Part shown: one piece after another, positions 6,200 to 13,306 of the stretch
Layout of the letters: the number at the start of each line of letters is the position of its first letter
Numbering within the stretch: the stretch's first letter is position 1
DNA from: an uncultured Christensenella sp.
Lineage (GTDB): Bacteria; Bacillota; Clostridia; Christensenellales; Pumilibacteraceae
DNA: 20,612 nt
NCBI GenBank assembly: GCA_910585955.1
Contig: CAJUGC010000017.1
Location: 1-20,612 of the forward strand
Direction of reading: 5' to 3'
Notes under the pieces: model-generated
Database searches by the model: none
What the model was told of the DNA's origin: nothing
What the model saw: the letters and a program-made list of their open reading frames with translations, nothing else
Made by a program: the position numbers and the translations under genes

Positions 6200-8605
6200 C
6201 TATCCGTCCTCCTTTTTCAAGTCTTTGCCTTCTTTCCACAGCTCCTCCGACCAAAACTTCGGCGGTATACCGACCATTTCTCCGTTCACCTCCGCTTCGC
6301 ACAGCAAATATCTTCTGGTTATTTCAAAAAAATCTTGTATGCCGTCGTACCACAAATCTTTTATGGCACAGTCGAATTCGTATAGCTCTCCGTATGCGTA
6401 TCTGCAATCGACGGTATGAACAAATTCATGCAAACCTGTTTCTACTATGAAATAGTCCAACTTTTCCCATGCGGATCTATCATCCTTCATCCATTCGCCC
6501 GCCACTGTTTTATTCTTGAACATACCGTAGAAAAAATCATCCAAATATACGCAGCCGCGTTTATACCAGCCTAAACCCTGAACTCCGCGCTCTCTGAATT
6601 CACGTTCGTAATCGTTCATATCGAAAAAGGTCAATAGGCTGTCGTACTTGTCGTACAAGTATTTTACTTCCTTCATTCGCAGAGGATCCAGACTGTCATT
6701 GTCATTATAAAAATCTTCGGTGTCCACGGGTCGAGTCGTGAAATATGTGTCTATTTCGAATATCACTCCTTTTTCCGCGAACCATTCGTTTAAGTAGGCG
6801 GACATTCTGCCGGCTATCTGCTTGCACAAGATGCGTTCGGGCATGGGTATCTTGTAATGCAAGTGTTTTGTCTTCGTGTAATCTGCTCTGAGCTTTAGCG
6901 TCGCGTCTATTTCGTCCACGACCACCACGAGCAGCTTAAAGACCGACCTATTGTCGCTCGGATCCGACCACCTCGCATACAGCGTATCGGTTTCGAGCGT
7001 GACCGTATTATAGCCGTACATAAGTCCGCCGTCCTCGTCCGTTACCCTCGTCGTAAAGTTTTCGTCCGCGTACCACCCTATAAAGTCGCACCCCTCTTTT
7101 TGCGGCACGACAAACTTGCTTGCCTTGGGATCGTCGCGTTTTACCGTCACGGTCTCAATGTCGGCGCCTACGGTCGCGCCGCGGTAATCGTAGCGGAATG
7201 TTTTTTCCGTAGGCTCGAAGAACGCCGTCATCGTGAGATCCTCTCTCAAATATTCGTCGTACCGCTTGGCTTCCGTCGTGCCGTCAGCCCACCCCGTAAA
7301 GACATATCCTTCGTCGGCAACCGCTTTGACGGGCGAAGAATCGCGTCTATCGAGCAAATTCTGTTCGGTTTCGCCCTCGATACGACCGCCTATTCCTTTG
7401 TTTACCCTGTAGATGACTTTTATTTTTTTCTCGAACCATACGATAATCTGTTTATTGCTGTTTCCCGAATCCTGTCTCGTCGGATCTTCCCAATCGTCCG
7501 ACCAAACGAAAGCATATCCGTCGTCGGGCACGGCGGTCACGGGAGTACCCGATTCGCCGCGTTTCACTTTTTGCGTCGTTTCGCCCTCTAATCGTCCGTT
7601 GCCTCCCCAATAATAACGATAAGTAAATACCGTCTGTATGAAGTATGCTTTTACTTCCAAATCTTTTACGACGTTTAAGTCGCTTCGGCTTGCCGTTTCC
7701 ACTCCGTCCGACCAGCACATAAACTCCCAATCTTCTTTCGTCGCCACCGCCGTGACCGTCGTTCCGTTGCCTCCCTCGAATACGCTTTGCGTTGCCTCGC
7801 CCTCTATGTACCCGTATTCGCTTTGCGCGGAATACGAAAGAGTGTACGTCGGGAGAAGATCGAAATATGCTTTAAAAGCATTGTCCCTTTTTACCGTTAT
7901 GTCCTGCCTTTCGGCGGAAGCAGAGCCGTCCGACCAACCCGCGAATTTATATCCTTTCTCCGCGACAGCCGTCACGGTCTTTCCGTCGCTTCCTTCCAAT
8001 ACCGACTGCTCTGTTTCACCCTCTATACGTCCGCCGACGCCTGCCGTATACGAAAGAGTATAATATTCAAGCGGCGCAAACTCCGCCGTAACGCTCTTAT
8101 TTGACGTTACTACTTTATCCTGTCTTTGCCACGTCTTTACTCCGTCCGACCAACCCGCGAATTTATACCCGTCGTCCGCTATTGCGGACACAACAGTTCC
8201 GTCCGCATATTTTGCGATCGACTGCAAAGTTTCGCCCTCTATGCGACCGCCGCCGCTTACCGAATACGACAGCGTATAACTCACCTCCGGCTCGACCGCT
8301 TCGAAGTAGGCGACATAGATCCGATTCGCGTCTACGGACTCTTCCCGTCTCCGCTCGCTCGTCAAGCCGTCCGACCACACGACGAATTTATATCCGTCGT
8401 TTGCCAATGCCGTGACCGCCTCTCCGTCTGCGCCCTCCTCGATAAGCTGCTCCTCCGCACCGATTATCCGACCGCCGCCGCTTACCGAATACGAAAGCGT
8501 ATAGGTCGCTTTTTCGGGTCGGTCTTTACAACCGACGACAGCCGTCATGCAAACGGCAACCGTAAAAACGAGAAGCATTATTATTTTCAGGTTTTTTGTT
8601 TTCAT
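6200..8605 (-). CDS. Lipoprotein with six InlB-like repeats and a C-terminal HExxH metalloprotease-like domain
   Basis: An 801-residue surface lipoprotein. The signal peptide ends in a lipobox TAVVGC with Cys26 as the lipid anchor. Six divergent InlB B-type repeats follow at about 34-101, 109-175, 181-247, 253-321, 327-391 and 397-462. Each has a GGRIEGET-like start and most have a GYxFxGWSDG-like end. A Listeria-Bacteroides repeat (about 469-546, ending LYARW) comes next. The C-terminal 250 residues match no family I recognise, but contain GLHEFVHTVD with His726, Glu727 and His730, the zinc-protease HExxH pattern; a third ligand could be among the acidic residues at 742-770. Protease activity is inferred from that motif alone. 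The ATG at 8605 has AAAGGAG just upstream; a start at 8623 would place that site inside the gene. First gene of the cassette. Confidence 0.82.
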   Translation of the reverse strand: MKTKNLKIIMLLVFTVAVCMTAVVGCKDRPEKATYTLSYSVSGGGRIIGAEEQLIEEGADGEAVTALANDGYKFVVWSDGLTSERRREESVDANRIYVAYFEAVEPEVSYTLSYSVSGGGRIEGETLQSIAKYADGTVVSAIADDGYKFAGWSDGVKTWQRQDKVVTSNKSVTAEFAPLEYYTLSYTAGVGGRIEGETEQSVLEGSDGKTVTAVAEKGYKFAGWSDGSASAERQDITVKRDNAFKAYFDLLPTYTLSYSAQSEYGYIEGEATQSVFEGGNGTTVTAVATKEDWEFMCWSDGVETASRSDLNVVKDLEVKAYFIQTVFTYRYYWGGNGRLEGETTQKVKRGESGTPVTAVPDDGYAFVWSDDWEDPTRQDSGNSNKQIIVWFEKKIKVIYRVNKGIGGRIEGETEQNLLDRRDSSPVKAVADEGYVFTGWADGTTEAKRYDEYLREDLTMTAFFEPTEKTFRYDYRGATVGADIETVTVKRDDPKASKFVVPQKEGCDFIGWYADENFTTRVTDEDGGLMYGYNTVTLETDTLYARWSDPSDNRSVFKLLVVVVDEIDATLKLRADYTKTKHLHYKIPMPERILCKQIAGRMSAYLNEWFAEKGVIFEIDTYFTTRPVDTEDFYNDNDSLDPLRMKEVKYLYDKYDSLLTFFDMNDYEREFRERGVQGLGWYKRGCVYLDDFFYGMFKNKTVAGEWMKDDRSAWEKLDYFIVETGLHEFVHTVDCRYAYGELYEFDCAIKDLWYDGIQDFFEITRRYLLCEAEVNGEMVGIPPKFWSEELWKEGKDLKKEDG

Positions 8606-8680
8606 TTCGATCGCTCCTTTCATTTGTAGAATATGAATAATTACCTATGATAAGTCCTTTTGTAATTATACTTCAATCAC

Positions 8681-8709
8681 AGTATAACATAACTTTGTCC
8701 TTTTTTCAA
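8681..8709 (-). promoter_or_regulatory. Promoter of the surface-protein cassette
   Basis: On the minus strand, TTGAAA (8704-8709) and TATACT (8681-8686) are separated by 17 bases, giving a leader of roughly 70 bases before the ATG at 8605. A second TATAAT lies at 8665-8670 without a clear -35. The cassette thus appears to have its own sigma-A promoter, below the phage terminator. Confidence 0.72.
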
Positions 8710-8798
8710 GCGGTATTTGTTTTTTTTATCGTCGAACCCCGACGTTTTATGCCGTCTACTACAAGTATCGAAGCGGCGGCTTTTTAGGAATAAAAGAA

Positions 8799-8844
8799 AA
8801 ACGCGCGCAAAGTCCGCAAACACAAACCTTACGCGCGTTTTTTT
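8799..8844. terminator. Bidirectional-looking terminator at the end of the phage late operon
   Basis: ACGCGCG (8801-8807) and its partner CGCGCGT (8832-8838) form a stem around a loop of about 24 bases. On the minus strand the stem is followed by T-rich sequence after the holin stop (8887). On the plus strand it is followed by a T run to 8844. It marks the phage module's end on this side. Confidence 0.75.
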
Positions 8845-8886
8845 GCGAAAACGTAAACCTCGGTTCACGCTTTCGGCATCGGCGGC

Positions 8887-9153
8887 TTAACTTTCGCCGC
8901 CTTTTTCGGCAGACGTCTCGTCGCTTTCCGCTCCGTCCGTCTTTCCTTTTTCGGACGTCGTGTTTTCGACCGTCCCGCCGCCGTGCTGCCCTCCGCCCGA
9001 AACTATGCCGAGCACTACAAGCACGGTCAAAAGCGCGCTGACGACTTCGTTCACCGCGGGCGCGTCCACCTTAATTCCGACTGCCTGCAAAAAAACGAGC
9101 GCCGCGCTTACGAGACCGATCCAAAAGCTCTTACTGCGAAGTTTCTCTTTCAT
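8887..9153 (-). CDS. Phage holin, phiLC3-like
   Basis: An 88-residue membrane protein. The basic start MKEKLRSKSFW is followed by two hydrophobic segments, about 9-27 and 35-52, and a charged, glycine- and glutamate-rich tail. The size, the KSFWxxLVSA opening and the two-segment topology fit the phiLC3-type holins, which make membrane lesions to time lysis. The ATG at 9153 has AGGAGG about 4 bases upstream; an in-frame upstream start at 9198 overlaps the previous gene's end and lacks such a site. It is the last gene of the late operon. An endolysin would be expected next to it but is not present, so the lysin, if any, is elsewhere. Confidence 0.75.
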   Translation of the reverse strand: MKEKLRSKSFWIGLVSAALVFLQAVGIKVDAPAVNEVVSALLTVLVVLGIVSGGGQHGGGTVENTTSEKGKTDGAESDETSAEKGGES

Positions 9154-9194
9154 ACGTCCTCCTTTTTGCACGCCCTCCCGCCCTTCCGTAAAGC

Positions 9195-9479
9195 TCACCT
9201 CGCGTACTTATCGTACAGCTTGTAATACAGATATTCCGTGAGGTTGGCGCGAAAGAAAGGGTCGTCCTTAAGAATCTTTGCCGCGTCGGAGCGGTTCAGC
9301 GACGCAAGAAACTCGTCCATCTTGTTGTAATTCGAAGCGTACATATTCGCGGCAGCCGTCTTTGAACCGCTCTCGCCCAAAGTCTTTTCGAGTTCCCGCG
9401 CCGCCTTTTCGTTCGCAAGCGCCTTTGCGTAGAGTTCCTCCTCGGCTTTGAGCCTGTCCGCCTCGCGCTTTGCCTCGCT
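9195..9479 (-). pseudogene. C-terminal remainder of the coiled-coil virion protein, after an in-frame TAA
   Basis: This stretch is in the same frame as the gene at 9480-10169 and follows its TAA without a shift. It continues the same Glu/Lys/Ala-rich helix (residues reading SEAKREADRLKAEEELYAK), then ends in a compact tail (YNKMDEFLASLNRSDAAKIL ... YLYYKLYDKYAR) and stops with TGA at 9195-9197. The only in-frame start is a TTG at 9380 with no ribosome binding site, so independent translation (61 residues) is unlikely. It may be a nonsense-split gene, a read-through product of about 324 residues in total, or a sequence error. Confidence 0.6.
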
Positions 9480-10169
9480 TTAGGTAAGAGAATTGTTGTA
9501 CTTTAGCGCCTCTCTGTCGCTCTTTTCCGCCGCGGCTTTCAGCTGCTCGGTCTTATCGGCTATGCGGCTTTCCATGTCGGCTTTCAGATCGGCGACCGAA
9601 CTTATGCGTCCGCTCTCTATCTCGCCGAGCAATCTGTCAAGCTCGACAAGCGCAGCCGAATACTCGCGCTCCGCTTGAGTGCGGGTGTCCGCCCTTCCGT
9701 TCTCGAGCGCGGCAGCCGACGCAAGCGCAATGGACGAGCGGGCTATGCCGCGCTTTAAGGCGTCGTTTTCCACGTTCTTTTTTGCCTGAGAATACGCCTT
9801 ATCTATCTCTTCGAGACTTTTTTCCTTTTCTTTTTCACGGGCTTTAGCTTCGCTTTCGAGCTTTTCTCTCTCCTTTGCCGCCTTTTCCTCTATGCCGCGC
9901 AGTTTTTCGGTTTCGTAACCCTTAAGGCTCGCTCCCGCCTGCGCGCGCAAACTTTCCTCGTCTATTTCGACGCGCTCCATGCGCTCGCCCTCGGGCGCTT
10001 TGGGAAGTTCCGTCCTTTCGGGAAGAACGGGCTTGCGCTCCTCCTCCGCTTTGAGGATCTCGCCTTTCAGGGCTTCGAGAGTTTCGGATCTTTCGTCCTT
10101 CGCCTTCTTTTCTTCGCCGTTTCCGAAAGCATTGCTCCACACCTTTTTCAGTTCCTTTAATATGTTCAT
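9480..10169 (-). CDS. Phage coiled-coil structural protein (N-terminal part, ends at in-frame TAA)
   Basis: A 229-residue protein dominated by Glu, Lys, Arg and Ala. Long helical, coiled-coil-like stretches run at about 75-140 and 170-225, around an ALKRGIARSSIALASAAALE segment near 138-157. No enzyme motif is visible. Its place after the nozzle and unknown tail genes suggests a virion or ejection-related component, or a needle-like part; P22's needle gp26 is also a coiled coil of similar size, but I see no direct match. The ATG has AAGGAG 8 bases upstream and overlaps the preceding 41-residue gene by 3 bases (ATGA). The TAA at 9480-9482 interrupts an otherwise continuous frame to 9195. Confidence 0.7.
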   Translation of the reverse strand: MNILKELKKVWSNAFGNGEEKKAKDERSETLEALKGEILKAEEERKPVLPERTELPKAPEGERMERVEIDEESLRAQAGASLKGYETEKLRGIEEKAAKEREKLESEAKAREKEKEKSLEEIDKAYSQAKKNVENDALKRGIARSSIALASAAALENGRADTRTQAEREYSAALVELDRLLGEIESGRISSVADLKADMESRIADKTEQLKAAAEKSDREALKYNNSLT

Positions 10170-10291
10170 GTCTTTTTCTCCTTACCGTTTGCTTTAGTCG
10201 CGGCCTCGCGCTTGCAGCGCGCTATGCAGCTCCTGCGCAAAGCCGAAGCGTAACGTCTGACCCCTTCCGCAAACTTAATCGTTTTTTGCAT
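10166..10291 (-). CDS. Small basic phage protein, 41 residues
   Basis: A short ORF from ATG 10291 to TGA 10166-10168, preceded by GGGGAG 7 bases upstream. The peptide starts MQKTIKFAEGVRRYASALRR and is rich in Arg and Lys, with two Cys in a CIARC pair. It overlaps the end of the preceding 79-residue gene by 17 bases, and its stop overlaps the next ATG (ATGA), which suggests translational coupling. No family is recognised. The strong ribosome binding site and its neat fill of a 105-bp gap are the evidence that it is real. Confidence 0.55.
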   Translation of the reverse strand: MQKTIKFAEGVRRYASALRRSCIARCKREAATKANGKEKKT

Positions 10292-10514
10292 AGTACATCT
10301 CCCCGAGTTTTTCTATCCGTCCGTCTGCCGTAGGCAGACACTCGTCGGCGAGCGAAACTACGCCGAGATCCTCTACCGCCTTGCTCACGAGATCGACTCG
10401 CACTCTGCGTATCGCTCCGCCGTATCTTAAAAGTATATCCGCGGCGTCGCCCTCCTTTCTCGCATACGCTATGCTTCCCTCGCCGAGGCAGGTCACGGCG
10501 CTTTTGAAATTCAT
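10275..10514 (-). CDS. Hypothetical phage protein, 79 residues
   Basis: A small protein of mixed beta and helix character, starting MNFKSAVTCLGEGSIAYARK and ending EMYYAKND. It has no transmembrane segment or known motif. The ATG has GGGGAG 8 bases upstream. It lies 17 bp after the stop of the 570-residue tail-region protein and overlaps the 41-residue gene that follows. A minor virion or tail-assembly role is plausible from position only. Confidence 0.6.
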   Translation of the reverse strand: MNFKSAVTCLGEGSIAYARKEGDAADILLRYGGAIRRVRVDLVSKAVEDLGVVSLADECLPTADGRIEKLGEMYYAKND

Positions 10515-10531
10515 GTTTTACTCTCCCCAAC

Positions 10532-12244
10532 TTAAAATTCTATCGAAATCACGGTATTTACGCCCTTGCCGTTGTCTGTAACCGTCGGCGCAAGATAGGT
10601 GCAATTTACCGTATCGCCTACTTTAAACGACGGCGAGACTATCGCCGTTCCGACGCCGCCGAGCGGAAGATAATCTATGCGCCCGTCTTTATGCGCACGC
10701 ACGACGAACTCCTCGAGACGGCAGTAGGACGATACGCCGTCGTCTGAAGGGACCTCGAAATCGCATATGCCGCCCGTCGCGTTTACGAGATAGAGCCGCC
10801 CGTCGATTGCACAGATCTCCCCTCCGAATTTGTAAGGCGCGCCGCTTTCTATCTCGTAGCCGTCCGTAAGCGTACAATCTATCACATATACTTCGCCGTC
10901 CGAAACAAAGCTCATCATGCTGCCGGAAAATTTTATGTCGGAGCCGCCGAAGTCCTCATACACGCAGTCGATACATTCGATTATCTCGTCGCCTTCGCCG
11001 CCTATGACTCCGCCGCCGAAAGCCGAGCCGCACACGACCAATCGCCGAGAATCCGCCGCGCCGATCGCCGCGCCCGAGCCGAGGAAAATGCTTTCGGAAA
11101 GCGAAAGCTTGCCGTTTTCGATGGTATAGACGCATACATTTTCGCCGCGCAGAGCCGCCACCGTGTACCGCCCCGAATACGGACCGATCACCTGCCAATC
11201 GTCGAACGGCTCGAAGGAAAACTCAGTCCGTCCCTTATCGGATATCAAGACGAGATTTTCTCCGTCGTGGCAGAAAAGCGCGCCGTCGCCCGAAAGCCTT
11301 GCTTTATTCTTGTCGCCGACTGCGCTCCTCTGTCCGTCGCAAACCAATTCGCGACCTACGATCTTCATCAGCACCGCCTCGTTTCCCGACACCGCCGCCA
11401 AACGCGCGAAATCCGCGTCGGCGACGAGTACGGGTTCTTCTCCTGCCGATATACCCGAGGAAACAGGCGCGCCTACGCTGCTTCTGCCGTACCTGACGAC
11501 ATAGTCCGTCAAGAGCGCGCCTTCTCTTATGACAGACAAAACGCCGCAGATCTCCGCAAGCGCAACCACTCTTCCGCTCGTTTCGCACATCAAAGTATCC
11601 GTAACCGTTTTTGCGGACGCAAGAAGAGGTAGAGCGCGAATCGCCGGTTTACCGTCTATCATAAGAACGGCTTCTACGGGCGCTCCCGCGCACAACGACG
11701 TGAACTCAGCCCCTCGCTCCGAAATCTTTACGCTCGCTTTAAATTCGTTCGAAACGTCGATAGGCACGGGCGGAGCGACGCCGAGGGGCGAACGATTGTC
11801 GCCGAAACTCATTGTCGCCTCTCCCATTTCTCTTACGCCCAACAGCCACTCGACAAGCGGGTTGTCGCCGCCCGCAAGCGCCGCTCCGTCGCGCTCGACC
11901 GAAAGCGTCAACGTCACCGACAGGACGAACGCTTCGCCCGCCTTCTTTTCCGCATTGTCGGCAAGCGGCACTCCCACGTCGCCCGTAACGCCGTCTGCGC
12001 TTAAAGCCGCCGACAGCACCTTAAACGCGCCTTCTGTTTCGCGAGCCGAACGCGTAACGAAAACCGCGCTTCGCGGATCTGCGTTCATGTCGTCGATCTT
12101 CGTTTTCAATACCCTCGGTCGGTCGTCGCACTCGAGCATCAGATATTCGCCGTATCTTCTTCCGCGCGAAAGCGCCGCGCCTATGAGAGACGTAACGTCC
12201 GCCGTCGCCTTGCCACTCCTTGAGCTTACCGAAATTTCAAACAC
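10532..12244 (-). CDS. Large beta-rich phage structural protein, unknown
   Basis: A 570-residue protein I do not recognise by family. The first third (about 1-200) is a mixed domain with the hydrophobic, charged pattern of a virion attachment region. From about 240 to the end there are repeated short beta-strand pairs around aspartate-glycine turns, such as ENLVLISDKGRTEF, ENVCVYTIENGKLS, GEVYVIDCTLTDGYEI and GRLYLVNATGGICDF. This spacing is typical of beta-propeller blades, so a propeller fold is inferred. The GTG start at 12244 has GGGAGG 7 bases upstream and overlaps the previous gene by 8 bases. Its place after the nozzle gene suggests a distal tail part, possibly in receptor contact. Confidence 0.65.
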   Translation of the reverse strand: MFEISVSSRSGKATADVTSLIGAALSRGRRYGEYLMLECDDRPRVLKTKIDDMNADPRSAVFVTRSARETEGAFKVLSAALSADGVTGDVGVPLADNAEKKAGEAFVLSVTLTLSVERDGAALAGGDNPLVEWLLGVREMGEATMSFGDNRSPLGVAPPVPIDVSNEFKASVKISERGAEFTSLCAGAPVEAVLMIDGKPAIRALPLLASAKTVTDTLMCETSGRVVALAEICGVLSVIREGALLTDYVVRYGRSSVGAPVSSGISAGEEPVLVADADFARLAAVSGNEAVLMKIVGRELVCDGQRSAVGDKNKARLSGDGALFCHDGENLVLISDKGRTEFSFEPFDDWQVIGPYSGRYTVAALRGENVCVYTIENGKLSLSESIFLGSGAAIGAADSRRLVVCGSAFGGGVIGGEGDEIIECIDCVYEDFGGSDIKFSGSMMSFVSDGEVYVIDCTLTDGYEIESGAPYKFGGEICAIDGRLYLVNATGGICDFEVPSDDGVSSYCRLEEFVVRAHKDGRIDYLPLGGVGTAIVSPSFKVGDTVNCTYLAPTVTDNGKGVNTVISIEF

Positions 12245-13166
12245 TTTGCGCCCTCCCTTTTACCGTCGCCTTAAGCGCCGCATCCGATCGGTATGCGGCG
12301 TCCTCTTTCAAAAGATATACCTTGCCGCCGCTTTCCAAAGCGATCGCCATAGGCTCGGAATCCTTGACGGGTACGACTCTGTCCGCCTTGCCGGCATAAT
12401 CCACCTCCGCCGTAAATCCCCGCGTCCCTTTCGGATAAGCGTGAGAAAAATACTTTGCCTTTCCGTCCTCAGCGAAAAAGACGTACACCCTGTTTCCCGC
12501 GTACGTTATGCCGAAGTTTTCGGGCGCGTCGCCGAGAAACGAGCGTGCGACGATCTTCATATCGCCGCCGACCGCGACGCTCCAAAGCCTGCCGAGCAAA
12601 TCCGAATAGACTATGCAAAAATCGCTGCCGGCGGCGCACACATCCGCCTTTACTCCGCGACCTGCGAAAAGCGAAAGGCGATCCTCGTAAACGGAATTGC
12701 ACCGCTCTGCGACGACGTCGCCGTTTTTGACGCTCGAAATAAGATGAGTCCGACCCGTGACCGCCATGCGAAGTTCGCTCTCCCGTTCTCGCAGAGCGGT
12801 CGCACTTACAAGAAGAAGAACTTGCGCTTCGACCTCTTTCGCTCCGCCGTCGAATGCCGCAAACTCTATCTCGGTCTTTCCGCTTCCCGCACCGAAAAGC
12901 ACGAGAGAACCTCCGCCCGAAAGCTTTCCGCAAGCCGCGCGCAATCCGCCTATATACAGACGCACGTCGCCGCCGTTTGCCGCAGACACCTTTACTATGA
13001 CCGCCGCGCCCGAACCGAAGGGAGCTTCGAGCAGAGTCACCCTGCCGCTTGCGCTTTCGAAACTTCTGCGATACAACGCGGGCGAAGGAATACCGCTCTC
13101 TTTTTTGCCGCCCAACCGCGCTTCGAGTTCCTCCGCCTTTAAATATGCGAGTTTTCCGTAATCCAT
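12237..13166 (-). CDS. Beta-rich phage structural protein, unknown
   Basis: A 309-residue protein without a recognised family. The N-terminal 45 residues are helical (MDYGKLAYLKAEELEARLGG). The middle is a beta-rich, glycine-rich domain, and the last 130 residues contain blade-like repeats such as DFCIVYSDLLGRLWSV, NRVYVFFAEDGKAKYF and GKVYLLKEDAAY. The ATG has AGGAG 9 bases upstream. It follows the nozzle gene after 140 bp, the longest gap inside the phage module, and overlaps the next gene by 8 bases. A tail or nozzle-associated role is inferred from position and fold. Confidence 0.65.
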   Translation of the reverse strand: MDYGKLAYLKAEELEARLGGKKESGIPSPALYRRSFESASGRVTLLEAPFGSGAAVIVKVSAANGGDVRLYIGGLRAACGKLSGGGSLVLFGAGSGKTEIEFAAFDGGAKEVEAQVLLLVSATALRERESELRMAVTGRTHLISSVKNGDVVAERCNSVYEDRLSLFAGRGVKADVCAAGSDFCIVYSDLLGRLWSVAVGGDMKIVARSFLGDAPENFGITYAGNRVYVFFAEDGKAKYFSHAYPKGTRGFTAEVDYAGKADRVVPVKDSEPMAIALESGGKVYLLKEDAAYRSDAALKATVKGRAQSV

Positions 13167-13306
13167 TTTTCGATACTCCTATACTATTTGTATTGAAAGC
13201 GCGGTTGCGCGTTAAACGGGCAAAGCGACAATTTGCAAGATTGCACACTTCGCATATGTTACCGAACGCAAACAAGCGCATCCCGTACAAAGCGACGAAT
13301 ACTCTT

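Noticed and set aside
8730..8744. Small hairpin CGTCG-AACCC-CGACG as terminator or attachment site
   Set aside because: The stem is only 5 bp, with no U run on the minus strand, and the other prophage end is not visible to compare.
11529..13142. A 537-residue plus-strand ORF across two phage genes
   Set aside because: It is antisense to two genes with good ribosome binding sites and coupled overlap, with low-complexity Arg/Ser/Ala content typical of a shadow frame.
13167..13306. Possible small gene or internal promoter in the 140-bp gap
   Set aside because: An open frame with a CxxC motif exists but has no clear ribosome binding site, and promoter-like hexamers are weak. I see nothing firm here.
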